Position numbers and translations under genes: made by a program. Shown here piece after piece: positions 7,187-14,643 of a stretch of DNA of 64,000 nt. Each line of letters opens with the position of its first letter. Position 1 is the first letter of the stretch. The stretch is from a virus. The stretch is taken from positions 1-64,000 of IMG/VR virus record IMGVR_UViG_3300043438_000055. One strand, 5' to 3'. The notes under the pieces were generated by a model. That model had not been told where the DNA came from, did not search any database, and was given only the letters and a program-made list of their open reading frames with translations.

Positions 7187-7217
7187 CAAAGATATGTTAC
7201 TTTTTACTATTAACAAT
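7187..7217 (-). promoter_or_regulatory. Bacteroidetes-type promoter for the collagen-like fibre gene
   Basis: On the minus strand: ATTG (7214-7217), 19 bases, TATCTTTG (7187-7194). One mismatch to the TTTG -33 box. It lies in a 145-base AT-rich gap (7165-7309) that otherwise shows no gene. Transcription would start near 7180 and run through the fibre, the Thr-tailed small gene and the glycosyltransferase. I see only weak hairpins after the upstream gene ending at 7310. Confidence 0.75.
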
Positions 7218-7309
7218 GAGTATCAATAATTTACAATAACAAATTTAGTTATAAGTGTTTTAACTTTTTTAGTTAGAGGTTTAGAAATATCTACATATTG
7301 GTAGTAATA

Positions 7310-7438
7310 CTACTTACCTTGACCTTTATATTTCTTTACTGGTTTGTCTTTTGGACCTTTTGATTTAGCAGCTTTACCACCTTTGCGTTTTCCAAATGTA
7401 AGTTTTGTAGAGGCCACTCCTCCTTTTGCTTTTGCCAT
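7310..7438 (-). CDS. Small basic phage protein (42 aa), KKYKGQGK tail
   Basis: A 42-residue ORF starting MAKAKGGVASTKLTFGKRKG and ending KDKPVKKYKGQGK. The FGKRKGGKAAKSKGPKDK...YKGQG pattern is one I recognise from many Bacteroidetes phage genomes as a conserved tiny basic protein of unknown function. It is the last gene of the lysis operon, ten bases after the stop of the spanin-like gene. It resembles in composition the small basic proteins of the left-end cassette, though it is separated from them by about 4 kb. Confidence 0.7.
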   Translation of the reverse strand: MAKAKGGVASTKLTFGKRKGGKAAKSKGPKDKPVKKYKGQGK

Positions 7439-7448
7439 GTTGATTGTT

Positions 7449-7835
7449 TTATCTTTTTATAGTGAAGAATTGTAATACTATAACACCAACTAATACCAGT
7501 TTTTGAGCAAACTCCCATCCACTATTATCTTTAGCAACAGGAATACGCATATTTAACCTTTCATCATATCTCACTCTATACTGATTTGTAACTGTATACA
7601 AGCTATCATATGTTGTTTTTTTCTTATTTATAATGCTGTCTTTTATATAAACATATGTCTTCAACGAATCAATTGTATTTTGATTAGATTGAAAATTATC
7701 ATTTATAGTGGTTGCCTGCTTTAAGGTCATTATCACTACAGAATCATTTCCTATCTTCTTAACGATTGGATACTGGCAATAGGTTAAATTTGACACCAGT
7801 GTCAGCAAGATTGCTATCAAGTTTACTTTTAGCAT
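7449..7835 (-). CDS. Putative spanin-like membrane protein
   Basis: A 128-residue protein with an N-terminal signal-like hydrophobic segment (VNLIAILLTLVSNLTYC), a periplasmic charged region predicted to be coiled-coil (ATTINDNFQSNQNTIDSLKT), and a C-terminal transmembrane segment (FAQKLVLVGVIVLQFFTIKR). Its first 77 bases overlap the lipoprotein-like gene 7759-8088 in another frame, an arrangement like the embedded Rz/Rz1 spanin genes. Membrane segments at both ends would also fit a unimolecular spanin. The assignment rests on topology and the neighbouring endolysin. Confidence 0.5.
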   Translation of the reverse strand: MLKVNLIAILLTLVSNLTYCQYPIVKKIGNDSVVIMTLKQATTINDNFQSNQNTIDSLKTYVYIKDSIINKKKTTYDSLYTVTNQYRVRYDERLNMRIPVAKDNSGWEFAQKLVLVGVIVLQFFTIKR

Positions 7836-8088
7836 TAATTAATTCAGATTTTAATGAGCTAACCTCTGCCTTTAATGATACAATTTGGTTAACTGCTTGG
7901 TTTACTATTTTTGTTTGTGCTTTGGTAGCACCTTCTTGTACAGCTGCACTATTTTTATTATTTTCTGAAACTTTGCTAAGTAGAGATTCAAACTCTTTAT
8001 CTTCTTTAACTGTTTCATCAATGTGCTGAGCTGTGGTATATTGACATCCATATAGACTTATTAATATTAAAAATGTTAATGTTCTCAT
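7759..8088 (-). CDS. Putative outer-membrane lipoprotein (o-spanin-like)
   Basis: A 109-residue protein. The N-terminus MRTLTFLILISLYGC is a short signal with a lipobox-like LYGC, so Cys15 would be lipidated. The rest is charged with a long coiled-coil (IVSLKAEVSSLKSELINAKSKL). This is the profile of an outer spanin. It overlaps the next gene in another frame and follows a small N-in membrane protein (8088-8390), its possible inner-membrane partner. Start and stop are linked to the upstream gene by TAATG at 8088. Confidence 0.55.
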   Translation of the reverse strand: MRTLTFLILISLYGCQYTTAQHIDETVKEDKEFESLLSKVSENNKNSAAVQEGATKAQTKIVNQAVNQIVSLKAEVSSLKSELINAKSKLDSNLADTGVKFNLLPVSNR

Positions 8089-8390
8089 TAGTGTAACTTT
8101 TTTATGGCCCCTAATTGTTGTAATGTTTGTAACTGAGTGGTAGTCACAGCTTTAGTGCTATCACTAACTCTTAATGCTTCCTGTACCTTATCTAATCTAC
8201 CTTCCACCTTTTCAATACGTACATTCTGAGAAGTTGCCTGCTCTTTAAATGTTGTACGAACATCTACGTATAGATATGAAATTGCAATGAGCACCAGAAA
8301 AAGGGTGCCCACTATTGGGTTTTTAGCAAACTCCTTAAACGATATAGGTAAAGGGTTTGCTGATATGTTTGTTTCTTTTTTCGCTGCCAT
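8088..8390 (-). CDS. Single-pass membrane protein with coiled coil (i-spanin candidate)
   Basis: A 100-residue protein with a cytoplasmic N-terminus (MAAKKETNISANPLPISFKE), one membrane helix (VGTLFLVLIAISYLYV) and a periplasmic coiled coil (VRIEKVEGRLDKVQEALRV). Topology fits an inner spanin or a lysis accessory protein. It overlaps the next gene by one base at both ends (TAATG), within the lysis cluster. No motif gives a firm function. Confidence 0.55.
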   Translation of the reverse strand: MAAKKETNISANPLPISFKEFAKNPIVGTLFLVLIAISYLYVDVRTTFKEQATSQNVRIEKVEGRLDKVQEALRVSDSTKAVTTTQLQTLQQLGAIKKLH

Positions 8391-8782
8391 TATCTTAATT
8401 TGTTTTTGTATTCTAATACAGCTAAACGCTGTTTGATCTCTGCTCTTTCAGTTGCTGCAGCTTCTTTGATATCAGTCATTTTTTGTACGATTTCCATCTT
8501 CATATCAGCTCTGCTTTGTGCTGCTGCCGCTCTAATAGCCTCCATCTCAATAGTAGTTCCCTGTGGAGGAATAGCTTTATTTTCAGTAGTTACTACCACT
8601 GCTATCTTATTATTTAAAACAGTTATCTGGTTGTTTAAGGTACTCACTTGAGTCAATAACCATCCAATAGCTGATACACAAATAGGTAAAAGTGTGAAAA
8701 CTAACTTCTCTACCAACCCTGACTTACTTTTATCAGCTGCCAGTTGCTCAGATATCTTTTCATTCCTTTCTTCTTGTGTCAT
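8390..8782 (-). CDS. Membrane-anchored coiled-coil protein, lysis cluster
   Basis: A 130-residue protein with a charged N-terminus (MTQEERNEKISEQL), a membrane helix (LVFTLLPICVSAIGWLL), then coiled coil (VSTLNNQITVLNNKIAVV) and a long charged helix ending EYKNKLR. This is similar in layout to the next gene downstream; the pair may interact through coiled coils. It starts one base from the end of the endolysin gene. Possible holin-associated or spanin-like factor; unproven. Confidence 0.5.
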   Translation of the reverse strand: MTQEERNEKISEQLAADKSKSGLVEKLVFTLLPICVSAIGWLLTQVSTLNNQITVLNNKIAVVVTTENKAIPPQGTTIEMEAIRAAAAQSRADMKMEIVQKMTDIKEAAATERAEIKQRLAVLEYKNKLR

Positions 8783-9387
8783 TATATACTACCATTTAAA
8801 AGGTTATTGTATTCATTAAAATGTTTTATACGATCTGGTAGACCAATTGTTCCACCATTAACACGCTTAGTCACTTTGGTTACCACTGCATCTGTAGCCC
8901 CCTCGTCAGCAATCTTATGTAATCCATTCTTATGGAAGAACCAAGCTGCAGATAAAAGTGGGTACTTTGTAGCTACAAGATCAGGGTTAGCTAGGATATC
9001 CTCCTCTACAGTCTTGTCAAAAGCAGCGTAGTTATCCTTACCTGTTAATTGTATATAACCACGACCTCTAAACTTATAACCTTCACCAGAAGCCTGAGGA
9101 CCGTTACCCATACGATTAGCATAGACAACGTTAGCAATCTTTTCAGGCTTACGTTCGTACTCTTTAGCACTTATAGCTGTAAAGTATTTCTTAAAGATGC
9201 TCTGTAAACCAGCAGCACCATAGTTTAAGTTCTCTGTAACAGCTTTGAATCCACCTGATTCATGTCCTGTTTGTGCTAGAAAATGAGCTAAACGTAAAGG
9301 AGTATTAATCTCAAACTTCTCTACTACACCAGGGATTTGTGCAATCACTGTGTCAGGAATATTTCCTTTTAACTTTTCTATGTTCAT
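8782..9387 (-). CDS. Endolysin, glycoside hydrolase family 19 (chitinase-like)
   Basis: A 201-residue protein covering a complete GH19 catalytic domain. AHFLAQTGHESGGF gives the first catalytic acid (E43), with the second probably E52 in the following helix, and FRGRGYIQLTG (107-117) is the substrate-groove signature. Phage GH19 enzymes cut the glycan of peptidoglycan (muramidase-like) rather than chitin. There is no signal peptide, so release should need a holin; a candidate is at 9985-10236. It sits in the middle of the membrane-protein cluster. Confidence 0.9.
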   Translation of the reverse strand: MNIEKLKGNIPDTVIAQIPGVVEKFEINTPLRLAHFLAQTGHESGGFKAVTENLNYGAAGLQSIFKKYFTAISAKEYERKPEKIANVVYANRMGNGPQASGEGYKFRGRGYIQLTGKDNYAAFDKTVEEDILANPDLVATKYPLLSAAWFFHKNGLHKIADEGATDAVVTKVTKRVNGGTIGLPDRIKHFNEYNNLLNGSI

Positions 9388-9389
9388 AG

Positions 9390-9992
9390 TTATTTAATTT
9401 TCCAATAGCTACTCAACCCATATATAACTTGACTATTGTTGTTTAATCCAATATGTAAACCAAATATCTTATCTCTCTTACTCTTGTAAAGCACTCCCCC
9501 CTGTATAGTTTGAAGTTCTATTTGTTTATTACCAGTGACACCCCCACCCATAAATAAAGCTCCCTTAGAAGGAGCCTGCTTAGTAATAGTAGTGGTTGTA
9601 TGGATAGTAGGTATCTTATAGTTATAGTTATAAGATCTATTCTGTAAGTTGTTTTTATGTACTGTATCAGCTATAGCTACATATCCCAATGTGTCTAGCT
9701 TTAACGTATCAGTGTAGATGTTCTTTGCCAAGTAAGCAATCACCAAGGAATCATATTGTGCTTTGAGCTTAGGATAGGATGTATCAGCTATGTATTCTGA
9801 AGGAGTTGAAATAGTGTCATGTATTGTCTCTTTGATCTTTAACTTCTTGATAATCAATGAGTCATGAACCTGCCAAGCAGTGTCATGTACAGTTACTATT
9901 TCAGACTTTTTGTCTATGTAAGTGCACCCATCATTTTGAAAAAATATAAATGCTAGTAAAACAAAAATTATGACACTAAGTAGTTTATTCAT
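9390..9992 (-). CDS. Secreted or membrane-anchored hypothetical protein
   Basis: A 200-residue protein with an N-terminal hydrophobic segment (LLSVIIFVLLAFIFF) followed by NDGC, which could be a weak lipobox. The central region has several HDT-type repeats (VTVHDTAWQVHDS, ETIHDTIS) and the C-terminal third is Gly-rich and beta-like (LFMGGGVTGNKQIELQTIQGGVLYKSK...FGLHIGLNN). It lies between the endolysin and the holin-like gene, so a lysis or envelope role is plausible. Not otherwise recognised. Confidence 0.55.
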   Translation of the reverse strand: MNKLLSVIIFVLLAFIFFQNDGCTYIDKKSEIVTVHDTAWQVHDSLIIKKLKIKETIHDTISTPSEYIADTSYPKLKAQYDSLVIAYLAKNIYTDTLKLDTLGYVAIADTVHKNNLQNRSYNYNYKIPTIHTTTTITKQAPSKGALFMGGGVTGNKQIELQTIQGGVLYKSKRDKIFGLHIGLNNNSQVIYGLSSYWKIK

Positions 9993-10236
9993 TATCTTCA
10001 GTTTGGTTTCTCTTATTAATAAATTTATCTACAGAAGCAATACCAAAACAAGCTATAGTTAAGATTTTAAATGAGTCATATATGAATTCATTTACTAACA
10101 ATGGTTTATTCATAGCCCCTGTAACAATATCTGTCAAAGCAAATACTATCATGATTAAAAAAGAAGCAAAACCAATTACAGCTTTCTCATTAATTGAGTT
10201 GCTGTCATCAAATAGATCAGAAAAGAATTTCTTCAT
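9985..10236 (-). CDS. Putative holin (two membrane helices)
   Basis: With the start at the second Met (10236, MKKFFSDLFDD) this is an 83-residue protein with two membrane helices (AVIGFASFLIMIVFALTDIV; FKILTIACFGIASVDKFI) and a charged C-terminal tail ending KRNQTEDNE. That is the layout of a class II holin. I prefer 10236 over 10281 because the extra 15 residues do not look like a holin N-terminus and would lengthen the overlap with the upstream gene; the shorter form still overlaps it by 20 bases. The neighbouring GH19 endolysin supports the assignment. Confidence 0.6.
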   Translation of the reverse strand: MKKFFSDLFDDSNSINEKAVIGFASFLIMIVFALTDIVTGAMNKPLLVNEFIYDSFKILTIACFGIASVDKFINKRNQTEDNE

Positions 10237-10510
10237 GTTTTTCGTTTTTAGTTGTTTTTCTATTATTAGGTAGGATGGCATAGCTTGCTAATTCTAATTC
10301 TCTATTAGGAAGATCAAAAGGAATAGAAGCTGTTTTCTTATAGATAATTCTTTCTAGATTATCTATACGTGTTTTGTCTACATTAGACTGAGCCATTAGG
10401 GCTTTGACATCTGATTTGATTTCAGTAACATCGTTCCAAATCATCATTGCTAGTATTGATACTAAGCCAGGGAAAATCCAAACTTTGAAGGTTCCAACTT
10501 GTTCTTTCAT
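10217..10510 (-). CDS. Small membrane protein with coiled coil
   Basis: A 97-residue protein with an N-terminal membrane helix (VWIFPGLVSILAMMIW), a coiled coil (VTEIKSDVKALMAQSNVDKTRIDNLERII) and a polar tail. The layout is like the 8088 and 8390 genes, so the cluster contains at least three single-pass coiled-coil proteins. It is the first gene after the hairpin at 10529-10564. Possibly holin regulation or spanin function; nothing specific visible. Confidence 0.5.
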   Translation of the reverse strand: MKEQVGTFKVWIFPGLVSILAMMIWNDVTEIKSDVKALMAQSNVDKTRIDNLERIIYKKTASIPFDLPNRELELASYAILPNNRKTTKNEKHEEILF

Positions 10511-10528
10511 CTTGTTTCAAAAATGACA

Positions 10529-10564
10529 ATAGCATGCCCTTCCCTAACAGGGAGAGTATGCTAT
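10529..10564 (-). terminator. Terminator-like hairpin between membrane genes
   Basis: An imperfect inverted repeat: ATAGCAT/ATGCTAT outer stem and TCCCT/AGGGA inner stem with a 3-nt loop, followed on the minus strand by TTGTCATTTTTG. It lies between the DUF2061-like gene (10583-10789) and the lysis cluster (10510 and below). It may end or attenuate transcription from the promoter at 10799-10830, or separate the two units by RNA processing. Confidence 0.65.
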
Positions 10565-10582
10565 ATAGTTTAAAAATGGGGG

Positions 10583-10789
10583 TTATTTCTTCAGACCATA
10601 CTTAATCCATTTGTACCAAATACGTTCATGGATAAAGTATTGAATAGGTTTGTATATAAGTTCAGCCACCCCAAAGGCAGCTCCTATCTTAATGGATTTG
10701 CTAATCCACCACATAAGCAAGAAGCCTATTATGGTGCTAATAATCCTGTAACTTATAGTTTTTGCAATATGTCTCTTTAACAAGGGCAT
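10583..10789 (-). CDS. DUF2061-like small membrane protein
   Basis: A 68-residue protein (start at 10789, MPLLKRHIAKTISYRIIST) with two hydrophobic segments (IIGFLLMWWISKSI; GAAFGVAELIYKPIQYFI) and the ending HERIWYKWIKYG. The order RHIAKTISYRIIST...FHER-type W matches DUF2061 membrane proteins. Function unknown. An upstream TTG start (10801) would add four residues, but the ATG is preferred. The promoter at 10799-10830 is so close that the mRNA would be almost leaderless. Confidence 0.75.
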   Translation of the reverse strand: MPLLKRHIAKTISYRIISTIIGFLLMWWISKSIKIGAAFGVAELIYKPIQYFIHERIWYKWIKYGLKK

Positions 10790-10798
10790 AATTAGTGG

Positions 10799-10830
10799 CA
10801 AAGATATGTAAAATAAATGAATTGACCAAA
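10799..10830 (-). promoter_or_regulatory. Bacteroidetes-type promoter before the DUF2061 gene
   Basis: On the minus strand: TTTG (10827-10830), 20 bases, TATCTTTG (10799-10806), a full match to the Bacteroidetes consensus. The start of transcription is expected about 10790-10793, right at the ATG of the DUF2061-like gene (10789), so the message would have little or no 5' leader. Confidence 0.75.
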
Positions 10831-10838
10831 TCTTTTTT

Positions 10839-11207
10839 TTAGTAGGGCTGATAGGATTTCTCCTCTACAAAGTCAGACCCATACTTAATATTAATTTCTT
10901 TTTTAATATATGCTCGCTTGTCATTCAATCTATAAACAGATCTAGCTAGGTCAACAAACTCTTCTCCAAAACTACTAGATCTTTCAAAGTCTCTTAGAAG
11001 ATCTTCCACCTTCCAGAGAAACTGGTTCACCTTAAGAAGTTCATCAGTCATAGGATCATGTAATATCTCAGGATCTATCACTGTGTTTAGGTAGTTTTTT
11101 TCCTTGAAAACATTAACCAATTTGTCTTTGTCCTTTATGTTCAAAGCTTTGATAGATAATATTGTCCATTTATCTACCACTTCTCCTATAGAAACTTCTA
11201 TTTGCAT
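10839..11207 (-). CDS. DUF6165-like protein linked to glycosyltransferases
   Basis: A 122-residue protein when started at the Met at 11207 (MQIEVSIGEVVDKWTILSIK). The opening IGEVVDKWTILSIKALNIKDKDKL and the helical remainder (LLKVNQFLWKVEDLLRDFE, SVYRLNDKRAYIKKEINI) fit the DUF6165 family, which in bacterial genomes lies beside glycosyltransferase genes. Function unknown. The longer ORF from 11273 would run across the divergent promoter and is rejected. It is transcribed away from the large plus-strand glycosyltransferase gene. Confidence 0.75.
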   Translation of the reverse strand: MQIEVSIGEVVDKWTILSIKALNIKDKDKLVNVFKEKNYLNTVIDPEILHDPMTDELLKVNQFLWKVEDLLRDFERSSSFGEEFVDLARSVYRLNDKRAYIKKEINIKYGSDFVEEKSYQPY

Positions 11208-11217
11208 ACTAAAAATG

Positions 11218-11248
11218 TTTGATATTCCACGCAAATATACTAATTTTG
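11218..11248 (+). promoter_or_regulatory. Plus-strand promoter for the multidomain glycosyltransferase
   Basis: TTTG (11218-11221), 19 bases, TAATTTTG (11241-11248): a full match to the Bacteroidetes consensus. The start of transcription is expected near 11255, about 11 bases before the ATG at 11266. It is the only plus-strand promoter I can tie to a gene, and it overlaps the minus-strand promoter at 11232-11261. Confidence 0.85.
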
Positions 11249-11261
11249 TTGTAAATACAAT
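11232..11261 (-). promoter_or_regulatory. Minus-strand promoter for the DUF6165-like gene
   Basis: On the minus strand: ATTG (11258-11261), 18 bases, TATATTTG (11232-11239). One mismatch in the -33 box and a spacer one base short. It interleaves with the plus-strand promoter in the same 58-base gap, so the two directions should compete for RNA polymerase. Confidence 0.6.
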
Positions 11262-11265
11262 TAAT

Positions 11266-14200
11266 ATGCCCAACAGTTATACATATTTTAAGGAAGAAGT
11301 CAAGGAATGGTTCAAGAATAATGTTCCTGCTAGTACAAGAATATTAGATATAGGCCCTGGACAAGGTACATATGGTAAGCTTTTAAGTGATATTGGGTAT
11401 AGAGCTATAGATGCTGTTGAGGTGTGGGAACCCTACATTAGTGAGTATAAACTATGGGAGTATTATGGGATTATATACAACAATGATATACGTGAGTTTG
11501 ATTGGTCTGAGTATGATTTTATCATCCTAGGTGATGTGTTAGAACATTTAACAGCTGAAGAAGGACAAAAGCTTATCAATGATATTGCCATGGCTAGGAA
11601 GCAATGTTTGGTTGCTATTCCATATATGATGGAGCAAGATGGTGAGCAGTATGGTAATACATATGAAACCCACCTGCAGGCAGACCTTACAAAGGAAGTG
11701 ATGGCAGAGCGTTACCCTACACTAGACTTGCTCTATGCAAATGAGCATTATGGGTATTATGTAAGTAAGAAGGTGGTAGACAAAGCATTTGTACTCTATG
11801 CCACAGAAGCCTATTATGATATTGTGACAGCCTGTGTACATTCTCTTACAACATTTAGTCAGTATCCTGTATTTGTTTACATGCTTAACTCTGACAAAAA
11901 GGTACCCAGAGCTACAACCATTAAATGGAACTGTGATATAGATCCAATAGAATACAACACCAAAGACCAGTTCTACATCAACAGGACAGATGATAGAATA
12001 TATAACATCCTCATACAGCGTCCACTGATTGTTATAGACTGTCTAAAGTATGCTGACAGTGTGATGTATGTAGACAGTGACAGTGTTGCTACACCTTTTG
12101 TAGACAAAGTGTTTAATTATCCTGTCTCTGAGTATCCCCTGTTTACATCTAGTATCTATGACCAAATGTTTCTGAATGGAAAAGGAGATCTTGAGAAACA
12201 TATATGTGAACTTCTAGCTATAAAGAGAGGCAGGTATATACAAACAGGATACTTCCTAGCTAGTGTGAGCTGTCTGAAGTTCTTAAAGGAGTGGGCTAAC
12301 ATGTGTACTCATCCTACAATACTAAAAGACTTTAAGAAATACGCACCCTTCCATGAAGAAACTGTAGCCAATGCTGTACGCTGGAAGTATGAAATAGATC
12401 AGTCATTACCACTCATCTATACCAATGCTAGCTTGGATGTACTAGAGAACATAGATAAATATGAGTTTGGTAAAGAACATTGGGAATGGTTTAAGCTACC
12501 TGATAGTAAGCATGAGTTGTTCTTTTACCATGGAGAGAAACGACCAGATGTAATGTATAAGATGATTGATAGATTGAAAGGTAATAAAAGAGTGTTGTTC
12601 CTAGCTCCTCATCTATCTACAGGTGGTATGCCTGCGTTCCTATTAAAGAGAATACAAGAGATAAGCTACTGCACAGACATCTATGTAGTTGAGTACCAAT
12701 GCCATAGCTTAGACTTTGTTGTACAGCGTAATGCAATCAAAGAGATTGTAGGATCTAACTTCACTACACTGTATGAGAACAAGATGGAACTGTTTGATAT
12801 TATTGATAGCTGGAAGCCAGACATCATTCATCTGGATGAGCCTGCTGAGAGATATGACAGAGAGATGATTACTAAGTTGTATGATACAAACAGATCATAC
12901 AAGATTGTAGAGACATTCCATGATGTAGCATTTAAGCCTGAAGAAAAAATCTTTCAGTCAGAAGCATATGCATTCTGTACACCATATCACCTCAATAAGT
13001 TTACCAACCTACAAGGTTATACAAAGGTGATTGAGTTTCCTATAGAGGATAAAAGGCCAGATGCTGTAGGTAAAATAATAGCTAAGAATATACTAGAGTT
13101 TGCTCCATTCAAGACCAGTGTTGTAAACATAGGACTATGGACCCCAGGCAAGAATCAAGCAGAGGGAATAGAGATAGCTAAGAAGTACCCTCATATGGAT
13201 TTCCATTTTGTAGGTAATCAAGCTGGTAACTTCAAAGACTACTGGGAACCATTAATGAAAGACTTACCACCTAATGTAAAGATATGGGGAGAAAGAAATG
13301 ATACATGGAAGTTTATGAGAGCTGCAGATATATTCATGTTCAACAGCACATGGGAATGCAACCCTCTTGTACTTAGAGAAGCAATCAGCTATGGTCTTCC
13401 TATCATAGCTAGAAACCTTCCTCAATATGAAGACATGTTTACTAAGTATTTACAACCAATAGATACAGACTTAAACACTATACAAACTAACTATGAAGTA
13501 CCTACAGAGAATACATTCAGACAAGACTACATAGACTTCTACAACCACGTAGACTCTATTTCTTTACAGCCACAAGATGTAACCATCACACAACACTATG
13601 TTGTTAATCCATTCCTTGAGATAACAGGTGTGAGTGATAGTAATTTCAAGGTGGAATTCTATGATGAGCAGGGAGCGTGTCACTACAGTAGTGTGATCAA
13701 AACCAACCAGTGGGTAAAGCTAGATAGAAGCTATTACACTAAATGGAGAAGTAAGATATGGCAGGATGATGTTCTTATACATGACTACACATTAGACTAT
13801 ACAGACAAGACTGTCTTCATCTACTTTGATAGTGAGAGTCTTGGAGATACAATTGCATGGATACCATACTGTTTAGAGTTTAAGAAGAAGCACAACTGTC
13901 ATGTTGTTGTTAGCACATATAAAAACTTCTTGTTTGAGAAAGCATATCCAGAGCTTGAGTTTGTTGCACCTGGAACACCTGTCAATGCTTATGGAGAATA
14001 CATAATAGGTTGGAGATATAATAAAGACCAAGAGCCTGAGTTGTGTAACACTATACCTCTACAGAAAGCAGCTGCTAATATACTTGGACTACCATATAGA
14101 GAAATAAGACCTAGGTTTGCTTATACACCTGTGGAGTTTGAAGACAAGAGTAAGTATGTAACTATTGCTACAAACAGTACAACAGGATGTAAGTTTTGGA

Positions 14201-14643
14201 CTAGAGAAGAGTGGCAGGAGTTAATTAACTATCTAGTGGAGAAAGGATACAAGGTGTATAATGTATCTAAAGAAAGAAATCCATTTGACAGATGTGTACA
14301 GATAGAAGATACATCAATGGATAACACCATTAATATGATTTGGAACAGTAAGTTCTTTATAGGACTATCTAGTGGATTAAGCTGGTTAGCTTGGATGATG
14401 GGTAAGCAAGTGGTGATGATATCTAACTTCACCAAAGCAGACCATGAGTTTCAATCCAACTGTATAAGAATTACAGATGAAACTGTATGTCATGGCTGTT
14501 GGAACAATAAAAACTTCAAGTTTGATAGAGGAGACTGGAACTGGTGCCCAATCTGGAAGGGTTATGACAGACAGTTTGAATGCCATAAAACCATCACAGC
14601 AGGTAAAGTTATAGCTTCCCTTCAGTCTTTAATTGCTCTCTAA
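11266..14643 (+). CDS. Methyltransferase plus three-glycosyltransferase fusion enzyme
   Basis: The only plus-strand gene; 1125 residues from the ATG at 11266 (earlier in-frame starts lie before the promoter). Domains: (1) about 1-165, SAM-dependent methyltransferase, ILDIGPGQG at 26-34 and GDVLEH at 89-94; (2) about 172-430, GT-A domain with the DxD-type motif MYVDSDS (D270, D272); (3) about 440-770, GT-B group 4 domain, LAPHLSTGGMPAF and an E-x7-E motif (E697, E705); (4) about 845-1125, GT9-like domain ending in a four-cysteine finger (C1075, C1078, C1094, C1106), as in the iron-finger autotransporter heptosyltransferases TibC/BAHT. Such a protein could build a short, possibly methylated glycan on one substrate. 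No membrane segments. Its 3' end overlaps the convergent nucleotidyltransferase gene by 35 bases. Confidence 0.85.
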   Translation: MPNSYTYFKEEVKEWFKNNVPASTRILDIGPGQGTYGKLLSDIGYRAIDAVEVWEPYISEYKLWEYYGIIYNNDIREFDWSEYDFIILGDVLEHLTAEEGQKLINDIAMARKQCLVAIPYMMEQDGEQYGNTYETHLQADLTKEVMAERYPTLDLLYANEHYGYYVSKKVVDKAFVLYATEAYYDIVTACVHSLTTFSQYPVFVYMLNSDKKVPRATTIKWNCDIDPIEYNTKDQFYINRTDDRIYNILIQRPLIVIDCLKYADSVMYVDSDSVATPFVDKVFNYPVSEYPLFTSSIYDQMFLNGKGDLEKHICELLAIKRGRYIQTGYFLASVSCLKFLKEWANMCTHPTILKDFKKYAPFHEETVANAVRWKYEIDQSLPLIYTNASLDVLENIDKYEFGKEHWEWFKLPDSKHELFFYHGEKRPDVMYKMIDRLKGNKRVLFLAPHLSTGGMPAFLLKRIQEISYCTDIYVVEYQCHSLDFVVQRNAIKEIVGSNFTTLYENKMELFDIIDSWKPDIIHLDEPAERYDREMITKLYDTNRSYKIVETFHDVAFKPEEKIFQSEAYAFCTPYHLNKFTNLQGYTKVIEFPIEDKRPDAVGKIIAKNILEFAPFKTSVVNIGLWTPGKNQAEGIEIAKKYPHMDFHFVGNQAGNFKDYWEPLMKDLPPNVKIWGERNDTWKFMRAADIFMFNSTWECNPLVLREAISYGLPIIARNLPQYEDMFTKYLQPIDTDLNTIQTNYEVPTENTFRQDYIDFYNHVDSISLQPQDVTITQHYVVNPFLEITGVSDSNFKVEFYDEQGACHYSSVIKTNQWVKLDRSYYTKWRSKIWQDDVLIHDYTLDYTDKTVFIYFDSESLGDTIAWIPYCLEFKKKHNCHVVVSTYKNFLFEKAYPELEFVAPGTPVNAYGEYIIGWRYNKDQEPELCNTIPLQKAAANILGLPYREIRPRFAYTPVEFEDKSKYVTIATNSTTGCKFWTREEWQELINYLVEKGYKVYNVSKERNPFDRCVQIEDTSMDNTINMIWNSKFFIGLSSGLSWLAWMMGKQVVMISNFTKADHEFQSNCIRITDETVCHGCWNNKNFKFDRGDWNWCPIWKGYDRQFECHKTITAGKVIASLQSLIAL

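Noticed and set aside
7336-7518. Minus-strand 60-residue ORF overlapping two genes
   Set aside because: It is a shadow of the 42-residue basic gene (7310-7438) and the spanin-like gene (7449-7835), with no conserved pattern.
11104-11265. N-terminal extension of the fusion glycosyltransferase
   Set aside because: It lies before the promoter at 11218-11248 and crosses the opposite gene; the ATG at 11266 fits both promoter and methyltransferase start.
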